64,000 bases of DNA from an uncultured Desulfobacter sp. (GCF_963665355.1 NZ_OY762229.1:2294001-2358000), one strand, 5' to 3'; counted from the stretch's first letter, positions 43,592 through 52,897 are shown. Made by a program: numbers and translations. The notes: generated by a model from the letters alone, not told the origin.

Positions 43592-45508
43592 TCAGGGTAT
43601 TTTTTTTCTCAGCTGCCGGTGGTCTTCAACCCGTATGGTCAGATGAATGGCGTCAAAATATTCGATCAGGGGGATGACAAATTTTCTGGAAATGCCGGTC
43701 ATATCCTTAAATTCAGGTGTGGTGATCTTTTCATTGGCTTTGAGGAATTCAATGAGGTTCGTTTCAAGATCACTGATGGCCTTGGCGTCGAAAAACAGAT
43801 CATCCTTTGTCTTGACCATCTGTTTTTCATCGATGAGCATCTGCATCACGTCCCTGGCGGTTTTCGTGTCCAGGTCAAGGTCCTGGCACACAGTGCGGAA
43901 AAAGGGTGGAGTCAGGCCTGATTCTTTGTAAATTCCGGCAATTTTCTCCTTGATTTCATGTTGATCCACCTGAAGCGCCACCTTGAACCCTGAAAGTTTC
44001 ACAAGGTTTCTGTCCTGGACAATGAGATTCTCCTTTTCCAGGCGGTTGAACAGAATGTTGAAAAAACGGGCATCATCCACATATTGAAACTTGGATTTCA
44101 GCTCCTGGGCCGGCATGCCTTCCTTCAAGGGGTTTTCCTGGTGATAAATGGCCAGCCGTTCCAGGGTCTTTTCCTTGAACTCTTCAAATATGCTGCCGTG
44201 GACATAGATCTGTTTCTCCTTGTCCGTGAGGACGGCCTCCTGTTTGGCAAGCATTTTCTGCAAAGCTGTGGCCAGTTTCTTGTCCGGCACATTGGTCATG
44301 ACCCTCAACTCATTTAAGGTCAATCCGGAATATCCCTGGATGGACAGAAAATAAGCAATGATTTTTTCATCATCAGCCCCGGCAAGGCCGAAAAGTCCTT
44401 CAATGATGGCAGTATCTTTTAGTTTGTGTTTCCGGGATACCGGATTGAGAATGGCCCCGCCTCCGATGGTTTTTACCGGGGAGTAGGATCGGACAACATA
44501 TCTGTCATCCTTGATACAGCAGACCGGGGATTCCAGCCGGAATTGAACCGGTGCCGTGTCGCCGGGCAAAAGCTCTTCCCTGTCCAGGAGAACCATATAA
44601 CCCAGTATCTCACTTGTGCCCGAATGAAACCGAACCCTTGTCCGGGCCCTGGCCGGCTTGGCATTGCTTTTCAGGTAATGGAATTGTGCATCCGCCATGT
44701 AGCTTTCAATCAACGCTCCCGGGGTGGAGAGGACATCGCCCCTGAATACGGCGTCCCGGTCAAGACCCTGGAAGTTGATGGCCGTTCGGGTGCCGGCCAT
44801 GGCTGTCTCCACGGAACTGGAATGCACTTGTAATCCCCTGACCTTTGATGTGATTTTTCTTGGAAATACCATGATGTCCTGGCCCACACTCACCTGGCCT
44901 GAAATCAGGGTTCCGGTGATGACTGTGCCGAATCCTCTCATGGAAAACACCCGGTCCACGGGAAGGCGGAAAATGGAAGAAAATTTACGGGGCGGGATTT
45001 GTGTGCATATGTTTTCAAGGGTGGTCAGAAATTCTTCCAAACCCTGACCTGTGGCGGAAGATACCGGTACAACGGGTTTATCTTCAAGAAAGGTGTCCCG
45101 GATGAAGTCATTGATATCTTCCATGGCCAGTTCTAACAAGTCTTCGTCCACAAGGTCTGTTTTGGTCAGGGCGATCATGCCGTGGCGGATGCCCATGAGG
45201 TTGCAGATCTCCATATGTTCACGGGTCTGGGGCATAACCCCTTCATCTGCCGCAATAACCATGACCACCACGTCAATGCCCGAAGCACCGGCCACCATGT
45301 TTTTCACAAACTTTTCATGTCCGGGCATGTCCACAATGCCGATGTGCCGGCCATGGGGAAGATCCAGGAAGGCAAACCCCAGCTCGATGGTGATGCCGCG
45401 TTCCTTTTCCTCCTTGAGACGGTCGGTTTCAATGCCCGTCAATGCCTTGACCAGGCTTGTTTTTCCATGATCAATGTGTCCGGCTGTTCCCAGAATTATA
45501 TTGTCCAC
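43592..45508 (-). CDS. selB: Selenocysteine-specific translation elongation factor SelB
   Basis: SelB carries Sec-tRNA to UGA codons that have a SECIS. From GTG 45508 it has 638 residues, matching the family. Domain I is an EF-Tu-like GTPase with GTAGHIDHGKTSLVKALTG (about 6-24), DMPGHEKFVKNMVAG (about 60-74) and ALTKTDLVDEDLL. Domains II and III follow, then four winged helices in the last 250 residues that bind the SECIS (for example TTPEFKDMTGISRKFVIPLIEYFD). An open frame extends to 45700 but overlaps another gene and has no family similarity. Convergent with hemW, three bases apart. It serves the selenoprotein at 18749. Confidence 0.94.
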   Translation of the reverse strand: MDNIILGTAGHIDHGKTSLVKALTGIETDRLKEEKERGITIELGFAFLDLPHGRHIGIVDMPGHEKFVKNMVAGASGIDVVVMVIAADEGVMPQTREHMEICNLMGIRHGMIALTKTDLVDEDLLELAMEDINDFIRDTFLEDKPVVPVSSATGQGLEEFLTTLENICTQIPPRKFSSIFRLPVDRVFSMRGFGTVITGTLISGQVSVGQDIMVFPRKITSKVRGLQVHSSSVETAMAGTRTAINFQGLDRDAVFRGDVLSTPGALIESYMADAQFHYLKSNAKPARARTRVRFHSGTSEILGYMVLLDREELLPGDTAPVQFRLESPVCCIKDDRYVVRSYSPVKTIGGGAILNPVSRKHKLKDTAIIEGLFGLAGADDEKIIAYFLSIQGYSGLTLNELRVMTNVPDKKLATALQKMLAKQEAVLTDKEKQIYVHGSIFEEFKEKTLERLAIYHQENPLKEGMPAQELKSKFQYVDDARFFNILFNRLEKENLIVQDRNLVKLSGFKVALQVDQHEIKEKIAGIYKESGLTPPFFRTVCQDLDLDTKTARDVMQMLIDEKQMVKTKDDLFFDAKAISDLETNLIEFLKANEKITTPEFKDMTGISRKFVIPLIEYFDAIHLTIRVEDHRQLRKKIP

Positions 45509-45522
45509 AAATACCTGCCCGG

Positions 45523-45693
45523 TTACCTTTTGGATTTTCTGTAATAGCTCATGCCGTAGGCCAGGGCCACAAGAACAAACCCTGTGGCAACGCCATGATA
45601 GACTCCCCAGTCCGGCCTGAACAGCCGGGTCAGAATGATTCCGAAGGCCAGGCCCAGAATCAGACGTATGGTGAAAATAATCAGTGTATTCAT
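45523..45693 (-). CDS. Small membrane protein
   Basis: From ATG 45693, 56 residues. The N-terminus MNTLIIFTIRLILGLAFGIILTRLF is one helix, and GVYHGVATGFVLVALAYGMSYY is a second. The C-terminus is basic (RKSKR). I do not recognise the family. It lies 14 bases upstream of selB on the same strand and ends just before its GTG start, so it may be cotranscribed and coupled. A longer frame to 45768 adds residues with no membrane pattern. Small hydrophobic genes are easily over-called, so confidence is moderate. Confidence 0.5.
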   Translation of the reverse strand: MNTLIIFTIRLILGLAFGIILTRLFRPDWGVYHGVATGFVLVALAYGMSYYRKSKR

Positions 45694-45856
45694 TGTGCAA
45701 ACCGCCTTTTGCGTCTGTTTATTGGTCAATGTTTCAAGAATAATAGTCAAAGGGGCTGGGCAGGTCAATCCTTATATCTAACAGGAATTTAATCATTGGG
45801 ATAAAAAATACTTGAAAAAAAAAATCAGTTCTGATAATTAAGCTAAGTTTTTTTGT

Positions 45857-45933
45857 GGTGGGTGTAGCTCAGTTGGTAGAGCACCAGGTTGTGGCCCTGG
45901 TTGCCGCCGGTTCAATCCCGGTCACTCACCCCA
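45857..45933 (+). tRNA. tRNA-His (GTG anticodon)
   Basis: The cloverleaf is complete. Acceptor GTGGGTG pairs with CACTCAC with one G-U, the extra G at position -1 faces C73, and CCA is encoded. The anticodon arm CCAGG-TTGTGGC-CCTGG gives GTG. The T arm is GCCGG-TTCAATC-CCGGT. The extra 5' G is specific to tRNA-His. Confidence 0.97.
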
Positions 45934-45943
45934 CAAAGATTTC

Positions 45944-45971
45944 AAAAGCAGCCGGTCGGCTGCTTTTTTTA
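45944..45971 (+). terminator. Rho-independent terminator after tRNA-His
   Basis: AAAAGCAGCC (45944-45953) pairs perfectly with GGCTGCTTTT (45958-45967) around GGTC, followed by more T. It starts 10 bases after the tRNA. Confidence 0.9.
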
Positions 45972-46245
45972 TTGGTGAAGAGATATTCCCTGCAAGATTT
46001 CATCTGCTCCATAGATACACTCTCCTGTTTCAGCCAGATTTGGAAAGCATAGGAATGAGAAGTTGAACGATACGAAGGGCGCATGCTGATTACTTACTCA
46101 AGACGCATGACACCCTTTGTATCAGAGTTTGGAACCGGGCCGAAGTGTTGATACTACCCGGTATGTGGTTTTCTAAAAAAAAAGGTGAATTTTTATGAAA
46201 GTGAGTGAGAACCACAATATTGCCTAAAAAAACGATAAATCAGGG

Positions 46246-47082
46246 TTATATATTGTGGAAAGGATTGACCGTATGATGGTCCTCGGCTTTTCTGTGCATG
46301 CTCATGATAACCTTTTTAACCCCATCAACATTTTCCGCAATGCTTTTAATTTCATCATACGTATCATTTTTTATGTCCCAGGGACCTTCTGAACCACCGA
46401 TGGTCACAGTGCCGTCATCAGCCGTGACGATGAGTTTCGGATAGGTTTTTACAAGGGCCGCATGGACCTTGGCGGAAAGAAGCTCATTCTCAAGGATTTT
46501 TGTGGATTCGGTCGTCGTATTAAAATTGGGTTTGCGAACCGTTTGACAGATCAGATCTGCGGCATCCGCAACGGAAATATTTTTTATATTGAGGACCATA
46601 TCATAAAGCCGGCTGTCACTTGTATCAATGCCATATAACCTGAGCCCCCATTTTCTTCGTTCATCATCGTCTTTTTTCAGAATATAACGCGCTTTTTCTG
46701 CGGAAATACTTTCCCGCCGGACCTCTTCTTTTACACGTTCTTCCATATCCGATATAATTCTGATTTTCAGGACATTGGGGAGATTGAGTAAAAAATAGTG
46801 TCCCGCCAGTCCATGATAAACAACATTGTCTTTGCGAATATGCTGTAAGAGCGCCTTGCGAATATAGCTTACATAACGTTCCCGGCCGTGGGTGAATCTT
46901 TCAAGAACGGACGGCGCATCATGGAGCGCTCTGCCCAGTCTGATTTCCGGGATATTGAACTCTTCCGATGCTTCCAGCAGAATATCACGGGAAATACATC
47001 CATACCCCAGTTCGGAGGCCACTTTTTCAGCAACTTCCTTTCCGCGACTGTAAGAACCCCTTGAGATGGTGATAACGGACAT
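46246..47082 (-). CDS. Cytidylate kinase-like protein with C-terminal BON domain
   Basis: This 278-residue protein has an N-terminal part of the cytidylate kinase-like type: VITISRGSYSRGKEVAEKVASELGYGCISRDILLEAS, with SRGSYSRGKE in place of the usual P-loop, then the block AGHYFLLNLPNVLKIRIISDMEERV and DDERRKWGLRLYGID (about 146-160). From about residue 195 a BON domain follows (LENELLSAKVHAALVKTYPKL, VTADDGTVTIGGSEGP, IAENVDGVKKVIMSM), usually a lipid or protein binding module found in envelope and osmotic stress proteins. The fusion is unusual. GAGGAGG lies before the start. Nucleotide kinase activity is uncertain. Confidence 0.78.
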   Translation of the reverse strand: MSVITISRGSYSRGKEVAEKVASELGYGCISRDILLEASEEFNIPEIRLGRALHDAPSVLERFTHGRERYVSYIRKALLQHIRKDNVVYHGLAGHYFLLNLPNVLKIRIISDMEERVKEEVRRESISAEKARYILKKDDDERRKWGLRLYGIDTSDSRLYDMVLNIKNISVADAADLICQTVRKPNFNTTTESTKILENELLSAKVHAALVKTYPKLIVTADDGTVTIGGSEGPWDIKNDTYDEIKSIAENVDGVKKVIMSMHRKAEDHHTVNPFHNI

Positions 47083-47547
47083 TGTAACCTCCTCGATTTA
47101 TAAATGTAAAAAACAATGATGGGTCCAGGATATTTTTTCAATATCGGCCAGGCAATCCTGTGTAAAAGGAAAGCTTGAATGGTCCCGGTGTGAACGCATT
47201 CATAGCAATAATGCGATCAGGATTTCTTTAATAATGTTGATTATTAAATGATGGGGCTAAAATTTCAAGCTCAAAACCCCGTTGCAAATCATAACATGGA
47301 CTGCATTTCTTGCAATGGCGAACTATATGTTAATAATATCAGTATGTTCATGGTAAATTTTAAATGTATCTATTTCAAAGTGAAACGTCCGTTGTTTTTT
47401 CAAACCAGGTGACATCATCTTTTTTAAAACGCTGAGATGGCTTATGGGCGCTGGATAGAGAAAAAAAAGAGAGATCCGTATCGCCTGGTATACAAAATGC
47501 TAATTTATTTTTCAAAAGCTGCGTAAAAAACAACAGAAAGGGGTAAA
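47083..47547. other. Non-coding region between divergent genes
   Basis: This 465-base stretch is AT-rich and has no reading frame worth calling. It should hold the promoters of the kinase-BON gene (minus) and the stress-protein gene (plus; GAAAGGGG precedes its ATG). I see no hairpin or repeat that stands out. Confidence 0.5.
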
Positions 47548-48033
47548 ATGAAGCAGATACTGCTTGCCATTGACGGAAACGTTCCCTCCCGTCCAATTTT
47601 TAACTATGCTGCTGATCTGTGTGAGCATATCAGTGCCCGGCTCTGTATCCTTCAGTTTATAAAAAATAGAAAGGGCACGGCGTTTGGGGAGGATTATACA
47701 CATAATTTAGATGGCACAATAGGGAACTTTGAAATAAGGGACAGTGAACTGTCCGGACAAGGAGAAAGTCGCCTTGCAGGCATCTCCGGACCATTGAAAC
47801 AGATGCTCAAAAATCCCAACTGTCCTGTGCCCTATTCAGTGGCATTGAGTGCCGGAAGTCCTGAAAATGTTCTATCCGGTTACGTTGATTCACACCATGA
47901 TATTGTCCTTGCCGTCTTTGATCCCTCCCATGACCATGCACCTGCCTCCTCCCGGATCAAGGAACTTAAAAAAAGGCTTGGTATTCCCCTGGTGGTTGTG
48001 GATCCCGCCGGTTTAAAAAAAGCACAGTCATAA
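47548..48033 (+). CDS. Universal stress protein family protein
   Basis: This 161-residue protein starts MKQILLAIDGNVPSRPIFNYAADLCEHISARLCILQFI, which is the UspA beta-alpha start. The middle holds a long loop that lacks clear family features. The end has NVLSGYVDSHHDIVLAVFDPSHDH and LGIPLVVVDPAG. The usual ATP motif G-x2-G-x9-G-S/T is not visible, so it is probably a non-ATP-binding Usp. It stands alone, followed by a 304-base gap in which I see no gene. Confidence 0.7.
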   Translation: MKQILLAIDGNVPSRPIFNYAADLCEHISARLCILQFIKNRKGTAFGEDYTHNLDGTIGNFEIRDSELSGQGESRLAGISGPLKQMLKNPNCPVPYSVALSAGSPENVLSGYVDSHHDIVLAVFDPSHDHAPASSRIKELKKRLGIPLVVVDPAGLKKAQS

Positions 48034-48337
48034 TTTCAATTCATCAAGCAATGGTGTGCTGAAAAATTTCCATGTGTGTAAACAGCCTGGGGCGCTTTTT
48101 TTTATTTCAGGACCTATTCGACTTTGGCCATATTTTAAAAAATCCATGATCCCGCGATCAACTGCTCTTTTTTCAACACTTGAATAAACGCATGGGACAC
48201 ATCGTGTCGGCGATATGGCTTTTTCCGGTGCTGGCGCAAAGATCCCGGGTTTATCCCTTGATTTTCCGGCATAGAAAGAATAGAAGAGAATTCTGATTTA
48301 ACCCAATGTACAGGTCACAAAAAAGGATAGATAAAAC
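48034..48337. other. Non-coding region
   Basis: This 304-base gap lies between two plus-strand genes. No open frame, tRNA or clear terminator stem is visible. AAAAAAGGATAG just before 48338 may serve as the ribosome site of the next gene. Confidence 0.45.
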
Positions 48338-48724
48338 ATGGTTCAAAAAGATTTTGACAGCATACTCACCCAGGAGTTTCTGGATAAGCTGCTGCCACCT
48401 GAAAGAAGTGATCAGTTTTTTGATGCGCTGTATGGTGATGCCTCGGAAGGTGCCTATGATATTAGGCTTGAACCTGTCAGCATTTCCGGCAGCCGGATTG
48501 TCCTTGGCTTTAATCTGCTTCGCCGGCCGGACAAATGTCTGGTATGCAGCCTGACATACGGACTGCCCAATGTATTTACCCGGCACCCCCTGATTAACAT
48601 CAAGGGGATGATTGAAAAGATTAAAGACGCCGGGATTCCGGTAAAAAAATGGCGTCTGGGGGATACCGAGGAAAATTCTTCTTCCCTTCATGTTATCCCT
48701 TTGTTCATTGACCTGGACCGATAA
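48338..48724 (+). CDS. Conserved hypothetical protein
   Basis: This 128-residue soluble protein has no membrane segment or signal. Core blocks are FFDALYGDASEGAYDIRLEPVSIS (about 27-50), CLVCSLTYGLPNVFTRHPLINIKGMIEKI (about 67-95) and KKWRLGDTEENSSSLHVIPLFIDL. I recall similar proteins from Desulfobacterales with no known function. The two cysteines C67 and C70 form a C-x2-C pair, but no second pair exists for a zinc finger. A terminator at 48858-48899 lies downstream, after a copy of a repeat. Confidence 0.7.
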   Translation: MVQKDFDSILTQEFLDKLLPPERSDQFFDALYGDASEGAYDIRLEPVSISGSRIVLGFNLLRRPDKCLVCSLTYGLPNVFTRHPLINIKGMIEKIKDAGIPVKKWRLGDTEENSSSLHVIPLFIDLDR

Positions 48725-48755
48725 ATCTGCACTTCAGCGACATCGCTGAGTCCCA

Positions 48756-48833
48756 ATAACAGCCATGGGCTGACCTGACATATCAACTGCCGGGCTCAGC
48801 CCACAACGAAGTTTGAAAGATTTTGGTGGCTTA
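48756..48833 (+). repeat. 78-bp dispersed repeat, copy A
   Basis: It matches copy B at 52898-52975 in the same direction without gaps. The first 30 bases are identical, and about 15 substitutions, mostly transitions, are scattered over the rest. On the minus strand both copies share the reading MSGQPMAVI, which may be the remnant of a mobile-element protein or terminus. The nature of the element is unknown. Confidence 0.8.
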
Positions 48834-48857
48834 CCCAGTCTTTCATATAAAAAAAGA

Positions 48858-48899
48858 AAAAGACCTTCTGCCGCATGATGAAACGGCGGAAGGTCTTTT
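48858..48899. terminator. Bidirectional terminator hairpin
   Basis: Bases 48858-48873 (AAAAGACCTTCTGCCG) pair with 48884-48899, with a single G-U pair, around a 10-base loop. There are A-runs on one side and T-runs on the other, so it can end transcripts from both sides: the hypothetical gene (plus) and the peptidyl-prolyl isomerase (minus). Confidence 0.8.
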
Positions 48900-48965
48900 G
48901 TTTTGGTGTCTGGGCGATTTGTTAGAGCGTCTTCCAAACACTGATTTCCGTTCAGACTTCTGTAA

Positions 48966-49496
48966 TCAGGCTTTGGGGAGCTTGGGGAAGGATTTGTTCA
49001 GGGTTTTATTCCACTCATCCAGTTTGGGTTTAATCTTTTTAAATAAAGAACCCACATTGCCTTTAATGGTAATGCTTGCAATGGTATCGCCCTGGGTGAT
49101 GCTGTTGACGATTTCCTGGTCTGCATCACTGACAACTGCCCCGAAAACCGTGTGCATTCCGTCCAGATGGGGGGTGGGCACATGGGTAATAAAAAACTGG
49201 CTGCCGTTTGTTTTGGGGCCGGCGTTGGCCATTGACAGTATGCCGGGCTTGTCATGTTTGAGCTCTTTTTTGAATTCATCATCAAATTCGTAGCCCGGTC
49301 CGCCCATGCCGTTGCCGTAAGGACATCCACCCTGGATCATGAACTCTGAAATCACGCGGTGAAAGGTTAACCCGTTATAATATTCCCGTTTGGCCAGGTT
49401 TACAAAATTACCCACGGTGTAAGGGGTCTTATCTGCAAAAAGCGTAATGTTAATGGTGCCTTTTGATGTTTCCATAATTGCTGTCAGATCTGCCAT
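48966..49496 (-). CDS. Cyclophilin-type peptidyl-prolyl cis-trans isomerase
   Basis: From ATG 49496 (CAGGAGA lies 5 bases upstream), 176 residues. Cyclophilin motifs are [34 protein letters not shown] (about 25-58), with the catalytic arginine in FHRV, then [25 protein letters not shown] (about 83-102) and [12 protein letters not shown]. There is no signal peptide, so it acts in the cytoplasm, like PpiB. The C-terminal 35 residues ([22 protein letters not shown]) are an extra helical tail. A longer frame to 49556 is rejected. Confidence 0.92.
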   Translation of the reverse strand: MADLTAIMETSKGTINITLFADKTPYTVGNFVNLAKREYYNGLTFHRVISEFMIQGGCPYGNGMGGPGYEFDDEFKKELKHDKPGILSMANAGPKTNGSQFFITHVPTPHLDGMHTVFGAVVSDADQEIVNSITQGDTIASITIKGNVGSLFKKIKPKLDEWNKTLNKSFPKLPKA

Positions 49497-49687
49497 GTTT
49501 TTCTCCTGAAAGTTAAAAATTTCTTTGAACTGTAATATTAAATTATCGGATGTCAAACAAAAAAAAGAAAAATCCGTATAAATGTGGCGACCCGGGAGGA
49601 AAAGAAGTGTTTACTGTTTATTCTTCCGGAATGATGGTAAATATCGGGGACAAAAAACATCAAACCATTTAAAGGAGTATGAAGGCA

Positions 49688-50188
49688 ATGGCAGAAAACA
49701 CAGTCCAATATGGATGGGACGCATCAATGGGTATTCGCCTCTATGATAAGATCCGTCAGGATATGAAAACATCCATGCTTAAAAAAGATACAGCGGTCAG
49801 GGATACCATGCGCCTGATTATGGGGGCGTTTCCCGAAATTACTGTGCCCATCACCCTTGAGAGCGGAAAAAAATCCACCCGGGCAAAAACGCCGGAAGAG
49901 ATTACGGATGAGGATATCCAAAACATCATCCGGAAGTTCATCAAATCTGAAAAAACCGTGCTTGAGATAAAAAAAGAGACATCTTCAGCGTACCTTGAAC
50001 TTTTAGAATCGTATCTGCCTAAAATGGCCACCGCAGAAGAGATTGAAGCCTGGGTCAAAAACAATGTGGACTTTTCTGCCGTTAAAAGTCCCGTACAGGC
50101 CATGGGCGCTGTTATGAAACATTTTGGAAAACTTGCAGACGGAAACCAGGTCAAAGCTATTCTTCAAGGGATGACCCCTGAAAAATAA
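49688..50188 (+). CDS. GatB/YqeY domain protein
   Basis: This protein of about 166 residues matches the YqeY family: LYDKIRQDMKTSMLKKDTAVRDTMRLIMGAF (about 16-46), ITDEDIQNIIRKFIKSEKTVLEI (about 67-89), then YLELLESYLPKMATAEEIEAWV and the glycine-containing end DGNQVKAILQGM. The same helical domain forms the tail of the GatB amidotransferase subunit and is thought to hold tRNA. The N-terminus is about 15 residues longer than usual. ATG 49688 lies 10 bases after GGAG; ATG 49679 is too close to it. Confidence 0.85.
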   Translation: MAENTVQYGWDASMGIRLYDKIRQDMKTSMLKKDTAVRDTMRLIMGAFPEITVPITLESGKKSTRAKTPEEITDEDIQNIIRKFIKSEKTVLEIKKETSSAYLELLESYLPKMATAEEIEAWVKNNVDFSAVKSPVQAMGAVMKHFGKLADGNQVKAILQGMTPEK

Positions 50189-50232
50189 TTTGGCAAATAA
50201 TTTTGGCAAATTATCCTGAAAAATAATCTTTC

Positions 50233-50868
50233 ATGGGCCAGTCAACGTTAAACTATTACAATCAAAATTGCCTGACAGTGGCTGAAAGGTATGAATCTGC
50301 GGATGTCACGCAACTTCATGATTTCCTTTCAACCAGTTTCAACCCCGGCGGCAGACTTCTGGAGCTTGGGTGCGGCTCCGGCAGGGATGCCGCCTTTATG
50401 GTCCGCCGGGGGGGCAGGGTGCTGGCCACAGATGGTTCGGCGCCAATGGTTGAACAGGCAAAAAAATATCATCCCGAACTTGCCGGTCATGTGATTCATT
50501 TGAAACTGCCGGATGGGCTGACAAGTGAATTGGGGGTGTTTGACGGTGTCTATGCCGTTGCCGTTCTGATGCACCTTTCCCCAAAGGAAATTGAAAGCAC
50601 AATATCAGCCGTTAATTCACTTCTGGTCCCCGGGGGCCGGTTTGTTTTTTCCGTTCCGGCCCGGCGGGATGATGTCATGACAAAAGAGTTTGATGCTAAA
50701 GGCCGCCGTTTCACGGCCTTATCACCAGATGGGTGGATGGATTTATGCCTGAAACGCAACTTGAAAATTGTCCGGACCATGATTTTAGAAGACGGCCTGG
50801 GAAGAGACGGGGTGGCTTGGATGAACTGTCTGGCGGAAAAGCCGCTAATAATGACAAATGGACTTTGA
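50233..50868 (+). CDS. Class I SAM-dependent methyltransferase
   Basis: This 211-residue protein has a Rossmann SAM-binding core: GGRLLELGCGSGRDAAFMVRRGGRVLATDGSAPMVEQAKK (about 38-77), FDGVYAVAVLMHLS as motif IV, and VNSLLVPGGRFVFSVPAR as post motif. No DNA amino-methyltransferase DPPY/NPPF motif is present, so it is probably a small-molecule or protein methyltransferase. Its stop overlaps the start of the phosphorothioation-linked gene by 11 bases, so the two are coupled and likely work together. It lies inside the segment flanked by the 78-bp direct repeats. Confidence 0.85.
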   Translation: MGQSTLNYYNQNCLTVAERYESADVTQLHDFLSTSFNPGGRLLELGCGSGRDAAFMVRRGGRVLATDGSAPMVEQAKKYHPELAGHVIHLKLPDGLTSELGVFDGVYAVAVLMHLSPKEIESTISAVNSLLVPGGRFVFSVPARRDDVMTKEFDAKGRRFTALSPDGWMDLCLKRNLKIVRTMILEDGLGRDGVAWMNCLAEKPLIMTNGL

Positions 50869-52867
50869 AGAATTCAAATATCATATAAGGAAGATACTCG
50901 CTGGCAAGAGCTTGCCAGATGCCTTGTATCTTCATAAATCGGCATTAGAAAATATGCCGGTATCATTAAATGAGTTTGTCACTAACTCTATAGACAGTCT
51001 AAATCTTTCAACAGCACCTTGGACGGTTCTGAAATTATGCAAGCGGGAGTTTAAAATATCATTATTGAACTACCCCGAATTTTATACCGAAGCATTTCCA
51101 ACTTTAGAAAGCAGCTATTCGATTGATTTACAGACCTTAGCTTATAAAAAAATACAGTATAAGAATTCAAACAATCCTCCAATTTTACATCGCAAAGAAA
51201 CGCTATTAGATTCGGAAGATCCAAAGATCCCTATTTTTCAACAGCTAACAAAACAAGTTGAAAATGAGGGACTGTTTGATAATAAACACAAAATTGGCTT
51301 TAGAGATGCATGGGAGAAAATACTCAAAGACAAAGGTCTTTGCATTGACGGGCACTCTATCCTAAAACAAACGCCCCAACATGACAGTGAAATCCATCGG
51401 CACAAAACTGCCATTGATAGATACAGCCTATCAACTCCGGTCCAATCTCTTTACAGGAATAATTACCTGAACGGTGATTATACATTTTTCGATTATGGCT
51501 GTGGAAAATGCGACGACCTTAACATTATTAAGGAATTAGGCGTTATCGCATCCGGATGGGACCCTGTCTATCGTCCGGAGGAAAAGTTAACAAAAGCAGA
51601 TATCGTGAATTTGGGTTTTGTGGTCAATATCATCGAATCATTATTTGAAAGAACCCAGACGTTGAAAAAGGCATACAGCCTTTCAAAAAAAATTCTTGTA
51701 GCCTCAGTGATGCTTGGCAGCGAATCAACTACAAGCAAATTCAAAAAATACGGTGACGGGGTTGTCACTTCCAGAAACACTTTCCAAAAATATTATACCC
51801 AAAATGAATTCCGTGAATACATCGAAGATTCATTAGAGGAATCCGCAATCGCTGTCGGTCCAGGGCTTTTTTACATTTTTCGGGATAAAATCGAAGAGCA
51901 ACAGTTCTTGATTGATAGGCAACGCCAAAGGAAAAACTGGAAAAAAATTTCATACACAGATTCTCCTTATAGGCTGAAGATCAAACAAAAGGCTTTGTAT
52001 GCCAGACATCAAGATCTTTTGGATGATTTTTGGGCAAACTGCCTTAAGTTCGGTCGTTTGCCTCTAAACTCAGAATATAAAAAATCTGAACAACTCAGAG
52101 CGATCTACGGATCTCATCAAAAAGCATTCACTTTGATAACTGAGATCCATGATAAATCCAATTTTGAGACTGCTGAATATGACAGGCGAAATGACCTGCT
52201 TGTCCATTTTGCCCTCAGTTTATTTAGCCGACGTAACCCTTACAACACCATGCCAAAATTGCTGCAAAGGGATATCAAGCATTTTTTCAACAAATACACT
52301 GATGCCATTCATGAAGCAACGGAGCTGCTCTTTTCAGTGGGGAATACCGAAACGATTAAATCTGAATGCCAAAGAGCCTATGAAATACTTAATACAGGCA
52401 AAATGGAAGGCGATCATTCCTGGACTATACACATTGATTATGTCAATCAGCTTTCGCCAATTTTAAGGACATATATCGGCTGTGCAACTCAGCTGTATGG
52501 TGACCTCTATGAAGTGGCCCTAATAAAAATCCACATGCAGTCCAATAAAGTTTCATTGATGCGGTATGATGATTTTGAAGGGACCCCCTTACCTCTTCTA
52601 ATGGAGAGAATCAAAATCAATCTCAGAGAACAGAGAATCGATTTTTATTCCTATGGAGATAAATTTAAACCTCAACCTCTATACCTCAAATCAAAATATA
52701 TTGAGGATGGCTACCCACGTTATGAGGAACAACTCGCCTTTGATGATAAACTGTCCTCCTTTAACTGGCTTGATATAAGCGGTTTTGGAATATCTTTAGA
52801 CACATTGATGGAATTATTTAATGAAAATGGAATTAATCTGCAGGATTTTAAAATTGTAACGAAATAA
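50858..52867 (+). CDS. DNA phosphorothioation-associated putative methyltransferase
   Basis: This 669-residue protein matches the family described in public databases as DNA phosphorothioation-associated putative methyltransferase (TIGR04096 type, from memory). Its hallmark blocks are visible: IHRHKTAIDRYSLSTPVQSL (about 178-197), YTFFDYGCGKCDDLNIIKELGVIASGWDPVYRP (about 208-240) as SAM site, ADIVNLGFVVNIIESLFER, KKYGDGVVTSRNTFQKYY (about 296-313) and VGPGLFYIFRD. The C-terminal half (about 380-669) is of unknown role. Such genes are found beside dnd/ssp DNA sulfur-modification genes. It is AT-richer than its upstream partner, which suggests transfer. No dndC or dndD homologue is in the window. 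Confidence 0.82.
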   Translation: MDFEEFKYHIRKILAGKSLPDALYLHKSALENMPVSLNEFVTNSIDSLNLSTAPWTVLKLCKREFKISLLNYPEFYTEAFPTLESSYSIDLQTLAYKKIQYKNSNNPPILHRKETLLDSEDPKIPIFQQLTKQVENEGLFDNKHKIGFRDAWEKILKDKGLCIDGHSILKQTPQHDSEIHRHKTAIDRYSLSTPVQSLYRNNYLNGDYTFFDYGCGKCDDLNIIKELGVIASGWDPVYRPEEKLTKADIVNLGFVVNIIESLFERTQTLKKAYSLSKKILVASVMLGSESTTSKFKKYGDGVVTSRNTFQKYYTQNEFREYIEDSLEESAIAVGPGLFYIFRDKIEEQQFLIDRQRQRKNWKKISYTDSPYRLKIKQKALYARHQDLLDDFWANCLKFGRLPLNSEYKKSEQLRAIYGSHQKAFTLITEIHDKSNFETAEYDRRNDLLVHFALSLFSRRNPYNTMPKLLQRDIKHFFNKYTDAIHEATELLFSVGNTETIKSECQRAYEILNTGKMEGDHSWTIHIDYVNQLSPILRTYIGCATQLYGDLYEVALIKIHMQSNKVSLMRYDDFEGTPLPLLMERIKINLREQRIDFYSYGDKFKPQPLYLKSKYIEDGYPRYEEQLAFDDKLSSFNWLDISGFGISLDTLMELFNENGINLQDFKIVTK

Positions 52868-52897
52868 TATTTCAGCCGACTAACCGGGGATTTCCAT

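Noticed and set aside
45509-45700. N-terminal extension of SelB to an ATG at 45700
   Set aside because: The extra 64 residues resemble no SelB and overlap a small membrane-protein frame. GTG 45508 gives the normal SelB start.
48734-48937. 67-residue minus-strand frame over repeat copy A
   Set aside because: It crosses the terminator hairpin, has no ribosome site, and its counterpart over copy B is broken. The shared MSGQPMAVI reading is better explained as a repeat remnant.
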